Positions 55,076 to 62,955 of a stretch of 64,000 nt of DNA are shown in pieces. The position numbers and the translations under genes are program-made. Where the stretch lies: assembly GCF_003353175.1 (NCBI RefSeq), contig NZ_QHKS01000007.1:124001-188000 (forward strand), written 5' to 3'. Position 1 is the first letter of the stretch. Every line of letters begins with the position of its first letter. The stretch is from Paraburkholderia lacunae (GTDB lineage Bacteria > Pseudomonadota > Gammaproteobacteria > Burkholderiales > Burkholderiaceae). The notes beneath the pieces were generated by a model. It made no database searches. It was not told the DNA's origin and worked only from the letters and a program-made list of their open reading frames with translations.

Positions 55076-56284
55076 GTGAGTGCATCGCGAATTGCCGCCC
55101 GCGTCCAGCGAATCAAACCTTCGCCGAGCAGTGCCGCGGCCGACCGGGCCGCAGAATTGCGGCGGCAGGGAAAAACCATCGTGAACCTCGTGGTCGGCGA
55201 ACCCGATTTCGACACGCCGGCGCACATTCGCCAGGCCGCTTTCGAAGCGATGGAGCGCGGCGAAACACGCTATACGCAAACGGCGGGCACGCCGGCGCTG
55301 CGCGCCGCCATCGCCGCGAAGCTGCATCGCGAGAACGGTCTCTCCTACGATCCCAAACACGTCATCGTGACGTGCGGTGCCAAACACGCGATCTTCAACG
55401 CGCTCGCCGTCACCGTGGAAGCAGGCGATGAAGTCCTGATTCCCGCCCCGTACTGGGTGTCATACCCGGACATGGCGCTCGCCTGCGACGGTGTGCCGGT
55501 CGTCGTGCCCTGCACCGAGGAAGACGGCTTCAAATTGACGCCCGCCACCCTCGAAGCGGCAATCACGCCACGCACGCGCTGGCTGATCATCAATTCGCCG
55601 ACCAATCCGACCGGCGCGACCTATCACGCCAGCGAACTGCGCGCGCTGGCCGATGTGCTGCTGCGTCACCCGCACGTGCTGGTGATGATGGACGACATCT
55701 ACGAACACATCCGCTTCGAAGGCGAAGCGTCGCAGCACCTGCTGTCGATCGAACCCGAACTCAGTTCGCGCACACTGGTCGTCAACGGCGTTTCCAAGAC
55801 CTACGCGATGACCGGATGGCGCATCGGCTACGCCGCCGGCCCCGCCGACCTGATCGCGGCCATGGACACGCTTCAGTCCCAATCCACCAGCAACGCCTGC
55901 TCGATCAGCCAGGCTGCGGCGCTTGCGGCGCTAAACGGCGACCAGACCTTCGTACAGCAATCGGTGCGGACCTACAAGGAGCGCCGCGACCGCGCGCTCG
56001 AAGCTCTCAACGCGATTCCCGGTATTAGTTGCAAGACGCCGGGCGGCGCCTTCTATCTGTATGTCAATTGCAGCGGCATGATCGGCCGCACCACGCCGCA
56101 AGGCAAGCGCCTCGAGGGCGACGCGGATGTCGTTCTCTATCTGCTCGAGCACGCCGGCGTCGCATTGGTTGCCGGATCGGCCTATGGCGTTTCACCTTTC
56201 TTCCGGATGTCGATCGCCACGAGCATCGAGATCATCGATGAGGGCTGCAGAAAGATTGCAGTCGCGGTCGCCGCACTGAACTGA
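55076..56284 (+). CDS. Class I/II PLP aminotransferase (AspC-like)
   Basis: 402 aa. Motifs include VVGEPDFDTPAHI, RYTQTAGTPALR, INSPTNPTGATY, the PLP lysine in VSKTYAMTGWRIGY, and the substrate-binding Arg in PFFRMSIA. It belongs to the bacterial aspartate/aromatic aminotransferase type Ib group, which transfers amino groups to 2-oxoglutarate. The GTG start has AGGAG 7 bp upstream. It is preceded by promoter unit 3, so it is probably in the Nac-like regulon. Confidence 0.92.
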   Translation: MSASRIAARVQRIKPSPSSAAADRAAELRRQGKTIVNLVVGEPDFDTPAHIRQAAFEAMERGETRYTQTAGTPALRAAIAAKLHRENGLSYDPKHVIVTCGAKHAIFNALAVTVEAGDEVLIPAPYWVSYPDMALACDGVPVVVPCTEEDGFKLTPATLEAAITPRTRWLIINSPTNPTGATYHASELRALADVLLRHPHVLVMMDDIYEHIRFEGEASQHLLSIEPELSSRTLVVNGVSKTYAMTGWRIGYAAGPADLIAAMDTLQSQSTSNACSISQAAALAALNGDQTFVQQSVRTYKERRDRALEALNAIPGISCKTPGGAFYLYVNCSGMIGRTTPQGKRLEGDADVVLYLLEHAGVALVAGSAYGVSPFFRMSIATSIEIIDEGCRKIAVAVAALN

Positions 56285-56291
56285 GAGTACG

Positions 56292-56320
56292 GCGACGACG
56301 TGCATACGCAGCGTCGTCGC
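56292..56320 (+). terminator. Hairpin after the aminotransferase gene
   Basis: GCGACGACG (56292-56300) pairs exactly with CGTCGTCGC (56312-56320), followed by tttgt. The T-tract is short, so read-through to the porin gene is possible. Confidence 0.5.
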
Positions 56321-56406
56321 TTTGTAAAAAGACATGCCGCGCCGACAGGACGCGGCAGTCGGCTTGGAGTTTTCCATTTTTCGTCAATCTGCAAGGGGAT
56401 CTATTC

Positions 56407-57516
56407 GTGAAAAAGCACACTTTAGGCATACTAACCGGGTTTGGACTGGCAATCTCCGGGGTCGCGCACGCGCAGTCGAGCGTCACCTTATACGGCATCA
56501 TCGACGAAGCCGTGCGCTACGACACCCACCAGAACAAATCCGGCGGGAAGCTTTTCACGATGGGCAGCGGCGGCGAAATTCAGGGTAGCCGCTGGGGTCT
56601 GCAGGGAACCGAGGATCTCGGCGGCGGGTTGGCCGCCATTTTCCAGCTCGAAGGCGGCTTCACACCGAATACCGGCGTGACACAGCAGTCCACGCCGTCC
56701 GGCACCGCCCGCCTGTTCGGCCGCACCGCGATGGTCGGGCTCAAAAGCCCTTACGGCACGGTGACGATGGGGCGTCAATACACCCTGGTGCACGAAATGG
56801 GATGGACGCACGACATCTATGCGTTCGCCAATTACACCGGCACAATCGGCTTTCAGGGCGCCGGATTGACCGGCGGCGGCCGTCTGGACAATAGCGTGCG
56901 CTATACCTCGCCGACGCTTGCCGGCTTCACCCTTAAAAGTGCCTATACGTTTGGCCAGACAGCGGGCAACTTTCACCAGAACTCGTCGCCGGCCGTCAGC
57001 CTCTCCTATGACAACGGCCCCTTGAGCGTCGGCGCCGCCTACCAGGTCGTGAACGACATCGGCGGCCTGACGCCTTCGACAAGCGTCTACGGCAGCACTT
57101 ACTTCGGCGTGACAATCCCGGACAGCTCGCAAAAGATCTTCACCGCGGGCGCAACCTATAAATTCGGTGCGGCGAAGGTGTTCGGCTCGTATATCTACAG
57201 CCACGTCTATCCGGCGGATTATCGCAACGACTCGTTCTCCACCGCGGTCCAGTACTACATTACGCCGTCACTCGTGCTCGATCTGCCGTTCTACATCGAC
57301 TTTGTCCACCACGCTGGCAAGAGCGGTACACGCATCACCGGCGGCCCGACGCTCGACTACTTCTTGAGCAAGCGCACCGATGTCTATGTCGGCGTGGATT
57401 ACAACCACCTCACCGGCGCGTGGACGACGCTCGCTGCCGCCTCCGGTTCGAACCAGCCGTTTTTTGGCTACAACTCGCTGTTCGAGGCAGCAATCGGTCT
57501 GCGTCACAAGTTCTAG
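56407..57516 (+). CDS. Gram-negative porin (Burkholderia OmpC-like)
   Basis: 369 aa. A signal peptide (MKKHTLGILTGFGLAISGVAHA, then QSSVTLYGIID) begins the mature barrel, with SRWGLQGTEDLGGGLAAIFQLE and the final LRHKF ending in Phe, all typical of trimeric porin_4 family members in betaproteobacteria. It forms a general diffusion pore in the outer membrane. The GTG start follows AAGGGGA. It may supply the substrate for the enzymes encoded nearby. Confidence 0.94.
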   Translation: MKKHTLGILTGFGLAISGVAHAQSSVTLYGIIDEAVRYDTHQNKSGGKLFTMGSGGEIQGSRWGLQGTEDLGGGLAAIFQLEGGFTPNTGVTQQSTPSGTARLFGRTAMVGLKSPYGTVTMGRQYTLVHEMGWTHDIYAFANYTGTIGFQGAGLTGGGRLDNSVRYTSPTLAGFTLKSAYTFGQTAGNFHQNSSPAVSLSYDNGPLSVGAAYQVVNDIGGLTPSTSVYGSTYFGVTIPDSSQKIFTAGATYKFGAAKVFGSYIYSHVYPADYRNDSFSTAVQYYITPSLVLDLPFYIDFVHHAGKSGTRITGGPTLDYFLSKRTDVYVGVDYNHLTGAWTTLAAASGSNQPFFGYNSLFEAAIGLRHKF

Positions 57517-57691
57517 GATTGGTGGCATTGAAGGTCTGTCCGGTGTCGCCCGACCCCGACAGACCTCTCCGAAGGTCAAACAACATCGGGACACCCTATC
57601 TTGTCCCGATCGTCAATGCGCAGCGCCAGGATCAGAAGGCAGACCTCGATCCGCCAATGCCGTCCACCCACCCATCCCAACAGGAACACGC

Positions 57692-57840
57692 ATGAGTATC
57701 GGCATCCCTGCCGAAAGCTACCCGTCGTGATCGTTCCAGGCTACGGATCGGCGGTCGCGTGAGCACAGCATGCGCTGAAGGCGTTGATCGATAAGCTCAC
57801 CGGCAAGGGCATCGAGAACATGACCAAGGCGCTCGAATGA
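57692..57840 (+). pseudogene. Relic of pyridine nucleotide transhydrogenase genes (pntAB)
   Basis: From the ATG at 57692, with AGGA upstream, MSIGIPAES matches the N-terminus of PntA (alpha subunit), then stops after 12 codons. In another frame from about 57719, LPVVIVPGYGSAVA-stop-AQHAL matches the NADP-binding PGYGMAVAQAQHA block of PntB. The distance between these two blocks is normally well over 1 kb, so a large internal deletion joined them. The sequence after AQHAL (KALIDKLTGKGIENMTKALE) is not recognised. Confidence 0.6.
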
Positions 57841-57846
57841 GCATCC

Positions 57847-57909
57847 ATAAGCGGCGACTATCGGCCCAGACAACATCGGTCTTTGTCGGTCGGGACTTTA
57901 GACGCTACC
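57847..57909 (+). promoter_or_regulatory. NAC-type promoter unit 4 (for the idonate-type dehydrogenase gene)
   Basis: Operator ATAAGCGGCGACTAT (57847-57861), 20 bp ending ATCGGTC, -35 TTTGTC (57882-57887), 16 bp, -10 position GCTACC (57904-57909), with TATAGC just after. The -10 is the poorest of the five, but the block aligns base by base with unit 5 (GTCTT and TACCGT). Confidence 0.65.
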
Positions 57910-57952
57910 GTATAGCGTGCTGATCCCGCATTCACCGTTAGAGGCGCTTACC

Positions 57953-58987
57953 ATGCATGCACTTGTCATTCACGCCCCCCTCGATCTGCGCATCGAGGAT
58001 GTTCCCACGCCTGAACCGGAAGCAAACCAGTTGCTAATACGGGTTCGGGCCGGCGGTATCTGCGGCTCCGATCTCCACTACTTCAATCATGGCGGTTTCG
58101 GCACGGTTCGCATCAAGGAACCCATGGTACTCGGCCATGAAGTTTCCGGCGCCGTCTCGCGTGTGGGAACTGGCGTGACGGATATGCCCGTCGGCACACG
58201 GATATCAATCAGCCCGAGCCGGCCTTGTGGTCTGTGCCAATACTGTCAGCAAGGGCTGCAGAATCACTGTCTGGATATGCGCTATTACGGCAGCGCCATG
58301 CGTACGCCGCACGTGCAAGGCGCATTCCAGCAGGAGATCGTGATCGACCGTTCACAGGCCCACGCGGTGGCGGACTCCCTTAGCGATGCGGAAGCCGCGA
58401 TGGCCGAACCGCTCTCTGTCGCGCTTCACGCCGTTCGACGCGCGGGTCCGTTGCTCGGCAAGCGTGTGCTCGTGACAGGATGCGGACCGATCGGCGCGTT
58501 GATCGTGGCGGCTGCGCGCAGGGCCGGTGCGGCGACGATCGTCGCAACCGATGTGAATACGCTGCCGCTCGACAGCGCGAAAAAGGTCGGAGCCGACCTT
58601 GCGCTCAACATCGCGGAGACGCCGGACGCGCTCAAGCCGTTCGCCGCCGACAAGGGCAGCTTCGACGTTCTGTTCGAGGCGAGCGGCAACGCAGCGGCCT
58701 TGCGTGGCGCTTTCGACGTGCTCAAGCCACGCGGCGTGATCGTCCAGGTTGGCCTCGGTGGAGACATTACGTTGCCGATCAACGTCATTGTCGCCAAGGA
58801 ATTCGATCTGCGCGGCGCGTTCCGTTTTCACGAAGAATTCGCGGTTGCCGTCGAGTTGCTGAACAAGGGATTGATCGACGTGAAGCCCTTGATTTCGGGC
58901 ATCTTCCCGTATCAGGATTCGGTCAAGGCGTTCCAGACAGCCGGCGACCGTTCAAAATCGATGAAGGTGCTGGTGAGCTTCGATTGA
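57953..58987 (+). CDS. idnD: L-idonate 5-dehydrogenase-like zinc alcohol dehydrogenase
   Basis: 344 aa medium-chain dehydrogenase. The catalytic zinc site is GGICGSDLHYFNHGGFG with GHEVSG; structural zinc cysteines are in RPCGLCQYCQQGLQNHC. The nucleotide-binding motif is GCGPIGALI. The segment DMRYYGSAMRTPHVQGAFQ is close to IdnD, which oxidises L-idonate to 5-ketogluconate. The ATG at 57953 follows GAGG; the longer frame is rejected. The 5-ketogluconate reductase-type SDR at 41936-42709 could be its partner. Confidence 0.86.
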   Translation: MHALVIHAPLDLRIEDVPTPEPEANQLLIRVRAGGICGSDLHYFNHGGFGTVRIKEPMVLGHEVSGAVSRVGTGVTDMPVGTRISISPSRPCGLCQYCQQGLQNHCLDMRYYGSAMRTPHVQGAFQQEIVIDRSQAHAVADSLSDAEAAMAEPLSVALHAVRRAGPLLGKRVLVTGCGPIGALIVAAARRAGAATIVATDVNTLPLDSAKKVGADLALNIAETPDALKPFAADKGSFDVLFEASGNAAALRGAFDVLKPRGVIVQVGLGGDITLPINVIVAKEFDLRGAFRFHEEFAVAVELLNKGLIDVKPLISGIFPYQDSVKAFQTAGDRSKSMKVLVSFD

Positions 58988-59155
58988 TCGCGCACTGATC
59001 GCGCACGTGAAGCGGCGATAACGCGGCAATCCGCGTTCGTCGCCGTGCGTGCGCACAACTGTCGTTCAGGATGCCTGGGCGCGAGGCCAGTCGCGCTCGG
59101 TACACGCGTGGGTCTACGGGATTCACGACGGCAAACTTCGGGATCTGCATGCTAT

Positions 59156-59188
59156 AAAAAAACCGACGTCGCGGTGCAGACGTCGGTT
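59156..59188 (-). terminator. Intrinsic terminator of the RraA-like gene
   Basis: Read on the minus strand, a perfect 10-bp stem (AACCGACGTC with GACGTCGGTT, 8-nt loop) is followed by a run of seven T (plus-strand A-tract 59156-59162). It terminates the leftward rraA-like gene and lies between its end and that of the convergent idnD. Confidence 0.88.
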
Positions 59189-59212
59189 CTTGCCCTTCTC
59201 TCCACGCTTTGC

Positions 59213-59881
59213 TCAGTTGTTGCATCGCGCTTCGAGCGCATCGATAAACGCACGGTTCCAGCGGCCCTCCTTCATCGCCCGCATCGTCTCGGCCTCGGCT
59301 TCCAGAACGGCTAGCGCCTTTTCAATGACATGCTCGGCATCCTCCTGCGGAATGGCCAGCAAGCCATCCTGGTCACCCACGACAATGTCGCCCGGATTGA
59401 CCACCATTCCTCCGACCGACACCGGCACATTGATTTCACCCGGACCGTCCTTATACGGCCCCCGGTGCGTGACCCCGCGCGCGTAAACGGGAAAGTCCCG
59501 ATCGCGAATTTCCGCGACGTCGCGGATTGCGCCATCTACCACCAAACCGACAACGCCGATGCTGGCTGCGTAGAACGACAGAATCCCGCCGACCACAGCG
59601 TTGTTGAGATCGCCGCCCGCGTCCACGACCAGTACGTCGCCTGGACGGCAAAACTCCAGGGCGCGCAGGTAAGTCAGGTTATCGCCGCCTCGCGAGCGCA
59701 CCGTGACCGCGGTGCCGGCCATCGTCTTCTTGCCGGGCCGTTGATAGGGGTGGAGTCCCACACTGCCGATGTTGCGATGCATGTTGTCGCTGAGAGCAGA
59801 GACGGGAATATCACGCAATGCGGTAAGGATCTTGTCGGCAGCTTGAGCCGCCGAAGGGTTTTTCCTGATGGCTTTGTACAT
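59213..59881 (-). CDS. RraA-like aldolase/decarboxylase family protein
   Basis: 222 aa. The core has LSDNMHRNIG, GTAVTVRSRGGDN, PGDVLVVDAGGDLNNAVVGGILSFYAA, GLVVDGAIRDVAEIRDRDFPVYARG, NPGDIVVGDQDGLLAIPQ. The G-x20-R-D block is that of RraA-like enzymes such as 4-hydroxy-4-methyl-2-oxoglutarate aldolase/oxaloacetate decarboxylase. The true RNase E inhibitor is shorter. The ATG at 59881 is used in preference to upstream starts. NAC-type promoter unit 5 precedes it. Confidence 0.85.
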   Translation of the reverse strand: MYKAIRKNPSAAQAADKILTALRDIPVSALSDNMHRNIGSVGLHPYQRPGKKTMAGTAVTVRSRGGDNLTYLRALEFCRPGDVLVVDAGGDLNNAVVGGILSFYAASIGVVGLVVDGAIRDVAEIRDRDFPVYARGVTHRGPYKDGPGEINVPVSVGGMVVNPGDIVVGDQDGLLAIPQEDAEHVIEKALAVLEAEAETMRAMKEGRWNRAFIDALEARCNN

Positions 59882-60244
59882 GGTCGATCTTCGCTTCCAA
59901 GTGTAAGGGGAGCGGCTCATGCAGGTCAGGAACGAGTAGGCACGACGCGCTCATCCGGGCACATCACATCAGTCCGAAGACGGGAGTCGATCTGCGTCTG
60001 TCGACGGACAGATGCCGCACTGGCTACCCGCGGCTGCCCGGCCGGCCGACAGTGATCGCCAGGCGCTCTCCATTGCCTTCCTTGCTGCCGCTGTAACACG
60101 GATATAACGGTATATCGCCCCCGCAAATCACGCCAAGACGGGTTCGTTCTTGCGCGATAGGAAACGCTTATGAAACGGCTTATGAAACGCAATTGCCGGA
60201 GGGTTTCCCGCGATCACCGGCCCGACGGCCCAATGCCCGTAAAT
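59882..60244. other. 363-bp region between the RraA-like gene and a LysR relic
   Basis: It contains NAC-type promoter unit 5 with a duplicated half-site, and an unusually long leader of about 220 bp before the RraA-like gene. No small ORF or RNA was recognised in the leader. Confidence 0.6.
60109..60171 (-). promoter_or_regulatory. NAC-type promoter unit 5 (for the RraA-like gene)
   Basis: Operator ATAGGAAACGCTTAT (60157-60171, plus-strand reading), 20 bp, -35 TTGGCG (60136-60131), 16 bp, -10 TATACC (60114-60109). An extra half-site follows at once: GCTTATGAAACG occurs twice (60166-60190). The predicted start of transcription is near 60102. Confidence 0.75.
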
Positions 60245-60790
60245 TCACCTTCTGCTCCGACCCGATGGCTTCCAACCCTCAAGCGTCTCTATGCTCCATT
60301 GCGCCGCGCTGAGCTTGGCGATGAAGAAATCGGCCAACGCGCTCACCTTCGCAGGCCGTGCGCGGGCACTGGGTGTCACGAAATACAAACCACCTTCAGG
60401 CAAACGCCAATCGGTCAAAACAGGCTCGAGCTGCTTGTCCGCGAAATACTGCGTCGCGACAAACTCAGGAAGCTCGGTCAGAGCAAGTCCAGCGAGGACC
60501 GTGGGCAGCAAAGCCTCCACGCTCGTTCCTCGCAACGCCCCGGTCGGTGTAACGGCGCATGTCTCGCCATTTTCATGGGTAAAGCGCCAGACGTCGCGCT
60601 TGCTCCTGTTGGCGTAGGTCAGACACTGGTGGGCGCCAAGTTCATCCGGGTGCTGAGGACGACCATAGCGAGACAGATAGGTAGGCGCTGCGACAACAAA
60701 TCGGCACACGGGTGCAATGAGACGTGCGACGAGCGACGAATCTTCCATGATGGCAATGCGCAGGGCGGCATCGAAGCCATCGCCGATCAT
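60245..60790 (-). pseudogene. LysR-family gene lacking its DNA-binding domain
   Basis: 181 codons that begin inside the substrate-binding domain: GDGFDAALRIAIMEDSSLVARLIAPVCRFVVAAPTYLSRYG, then WRFTHENGE and GLALTELPEFVATQYF. The helix-turn-helix (about 65 residues) and hinge are absent, and an in-frame stop lies two codons before the ATG. The SnoaL-like gene and its ribosome site begin 18 bp further on in the other direction, so an insertion or deletion has removed the 5' end. It was probably a LysR regulator of the CrgA/DsdC-like AraC-independent type, now inactive. Confidence 0.75.
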
Positions 60791-60808
60791 CGATCAAGGA
60801 GAAGTGTC

Positions 60809-61174
60809 ATGAACGACCGTACCCAGGAACTGCTTTATCGCAACCTCCAGGAGGTCTTCGGTGAGGGCGACGCAACGCGTCGTCGCGCGGCAATCGAGGA
60901 GCTCTATACCGAGGACTGCGCGCTCTACGTGCCTCCGGGTGTATTCGTCGGGCACGACGCTCTCGACAAATTCGCCGGAGATCTTCGTGCGACGCACCCG
61001 CACTTCGCTTATGCACCGCACGGCGAACCCAAGTCTCTCCACAACGCCGGTCTTCTGGCTTGGGGTTCTGGCCCACGCGGCGAAGCACCCGAGTATGCGG
61101 GCTGGGATGTGGTCATCGTTCGTGATGGGAAGATCGCGGTCCTCTATGTTTTCCTCGATTCCAACCCTGCGTAG
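60809..61174 (+). CDS. SnoaL/NTF2-like small protein
   Basis: 121 aa. The pattern LYTEDCALYVPPGVFVGHDALDKFAGDLRATHPHFAY and a C-terminal VVIVRDGKIAVLYVFLD are typical of the SnoaL-like NTF2 fold, whose members are enzymes or ligand-binding proteins of many kinds. The ATG at 60809 has AAGGAG 7-8 bp upstream; the long upstream frame overlaps the LysR relic and is rejected. In other genomes such genes often lie divergent from LysR regulators. Confidence 0.85.
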   Translation: MNDRTQELLYRNLQEVFGEGDATRRRAAIEELYTEDCALYVPPGVFVGHDALDKFAGDLRATHPHFAYAPHGEPKSLHNAGLLAWGSGPRGEAPEYAGWDVVIVRDGKIAVLYVFLDSNPA

Positions 61175-61361
61175 CCGATGCCCGAAAAAGCCGGTGACCG
61201 GTCCAGCACGGCCCGGGCATCGCAGCCCGCTGTTTGAGGCCAATGTTCGAGGCCAACGTCTGCCCGACGTATCTGACGGAGGCATCGTGGTCGTTCAACG
61301 TGTACCGCGCGGAATCGAGTCGTTTCGCGCACAACAGTTCTGAACACCCTCGCCGCACTGT

Positions 61362-62849
61362 TCAACGCGGCTTCAGTTCGACGGGCTGATCGGCGCGATA
61401 GCCGCCGCCGAGCGCCTTTGTCAATGCAATCTCCTGACTGAGCATCTGACCTTTGAGCGTGAGCAGCGCAACCTGTTCGGCGATCACCGGCTGGCGCGCT
61501 TCCAGCGCCGCGAGCCGGCTCGTCAGTCCGCGTTGATAAGATGCTTCGACGCTGTCCCTCGCGAACGCAATCGATTCGATCCGTTGCTTCTGCAAGTCGG
61601 TCTCCGCATCGAGAGCCTGCAGACGGCTGCCCGTCTCCGCGACATCGCGTACCGCGTTGAGGACAGCCTGGTTGTACTGCTCGATCAACAGGTTGCTGCC
61701 CTCGCGTGCGCCGTTCAGGTTCGCGTTGAGCCTGCCGCCGTCGAAAATCGGCAAGGTCAGGCCCGGAATGAGGTTGATCTGCTGGCTTGCATGCGTGAAG
61801 AGGTCCGCGAGATGCAATGCGTCGAGGCCGAAAAACGCCTTGATGTCGAAGCTCGGATAGAACGCCGCTTTCGCTGCGTCGATCCGGTCGAACGACGCCT
61901 CTACATACCATCGCATCGCCTGCAGGTCGGGACGCCGTGCGAGCAGTTCGTACGAGAGCGTCGTCGGCAAGGCCGCGTGCGAGCGCGGCAGTGCCACGGG
62001 CTCGATCGCGGGCAGGCCGTTGGAGCCCGCGCCGACCAGCGCCCGCATCGATTCGCGAAACTGTTTTATCTGCCCTTGCGCCGACACAATCTGCCGTTCG
62101 GTGCCCAGTTGCTGCGCCCGTGCTTCTTCGAGCTGGGTGCGGGCTTCGAGGCCGCGCGCAGCACGCGCTTCGTGTGCTTGCACCGCGAACTCCGCGATCT
62201 CATGCGATTCGTTCAACAGATCGATGAGCTGATAAGTCGTTTGAATGCCGTAGTAAAGCTGCGCGACATCCGTCGAGATTTCGAGTTCGACGGCGGACGT
62301 CTCGGCGAGCCGCGCATTGCTCACGCCGAGCGACGCGGCAATCTGCGCGCGTTGCTTACCCCAGATGTCGACGTCCAGGCTCGCGCCAAGCCCGACGATG
62401 CCCTCGGTGTACCACGGCCCCGTCAGCCCCGCAGCCGGTTCGTTCTTCGCGAACGGGCCGAGAAAGCCGTTCGCGGAAATATGCTCGCGATCCAGCGACG
62501 CCAACGCGACCACCTGAAGGTTCGACCCCGCTCTGACAAGCTCGACATCAGACCTCGCCTGCGCGACGCGCGTGCGCGCAATCACCATCGTCGGCGCATC
62601 GGCTAGCGCCTGATCGATCAGCGCCTCGAGCTGCGCATCGCGATAGCGCGTCCACCAGCGCGCGGCAGGCCAGCCGTCGCGCGCGAGATGGATGTCGTTC
62701 GCGAGATTGATCTGCTCGGGCGCGATCTCGGTATAGGGCTTGCCGTTATGATGGATCAGCGCGCAACCTGGCAGCACGGACGACATCCACGCGACGTATA
62801 AAAAGCGTCGACGCCATCGCCAGTCGCGTACACCCGATCGCGCTTTCAC
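61362..62849 (-). CDS. NodT-family outer-membrane efflux lipoprotein
   Basis: 495 aa. The signal peptide ends in the lipobox VLPGC (Cys29), followed by two OEP domains: WWTRYRDAQLEALIDQALADAPTMVIARTRVAQA, then LDVDIWGKQRAQIAAS, then ELLARRPDLQAMRWYVEASFDRIDAAKAAFYPSFDI and LPIFDGGRLNANL. It is a TolC-like channel of a tripartite exporter. A FUSC-type inner-membrane protein gene lies 106 bp upstream on the same strand; a periplasmic adaptor was not found in the window. Confidence 0.92.
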   Translation of the reverse strand: MKARSGVRDWRWRRRFLYVAWMSSVLPGCALIHHNGKPYTEIAPEQINLANDIHLARDGWPAARWWTRYRDAQLEALIDQALADAPTMVIARTRVAQARSDVELVRAGSNLQVVALASLDREHISANGFLGPFAKNEPAAGLTGPWYTEGIVGLGASLDVDIWGKQRAQIAASLGVSNARLAETSAVELEISTDVAQLYYGIQTTYQLIDLLNESHEIAEFAVQAHEARAARGLEARTQLEEARAQQLGTERQIVSAQGQIKQFRESMRALVGAGSNGLPAIEPVALPRSHAALPTTLSYELLARRPDLQAMRWYVEASFDRIDAAKAAFYPSFDIKAFFGLDALHLADLFTHASQQINLIPGLTLPIFDGGRLNANLNGAREGSNLLIEQYNQAVLNAVRDVAETGSRLQALDAETDLQKQRIESIAFARDSVEASYQRGLTSRLAALEARQPVIAEQVALLTLKGQMLSQEIALTKALGGGYRADQPVELKPR

Positions 62850-62862
62850 GATGACTCCCGCC

Positions 62863-62928
62863 GGGCCGCCTCAAGGGAGGCATTCGCCCCCTCGCGCCCC
62901 GAAGGTAGTTCCCTTGGGGGAGCGGGCC
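62863..62928. repeat. REP-like imperfect palindrome
   Basis: The segment begins gggccgcctcaaggg and ends cccttgggggagcgggcc; the two ends form an imperfect inverted repeat, with another G/C-rich part between. It lies between two genes of the exporter operon. The appearance is that of intergenic palindromic repeats seen in Burkholderiaceae genomes; copy number in this genome cannot be judged. Confidence 0.4.
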
Positions 62929-62955
62929 GCGAACGATAATGAGCATGGGGGTCGT

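Larger units (their letters stand above)
57517..57952. other. 436-bp intergenic region with a gene relic and a promoter
   Basis: It lies between the porin and the idonate-type dehydrogenase genes. It has an 8-bp stem soon after the porin (GGTCTGTC...GACAGACC, no T-tract), a pntA/pntB relic, and NAC-type promoter unit 4. Confidence 0.7.

Noticed and set aside
56321..56406. A NAC-type unit before the porin gene
   Set aside because: No ATA-N9-TAT in the short gap; the porin may be transcribed by read-through or from its own promoter.
57530..57591. Terminator after the porin gene
   Set aside because: The stem GGTCTGTC/GACAGACC has a 17-nt loop and no T-tract.
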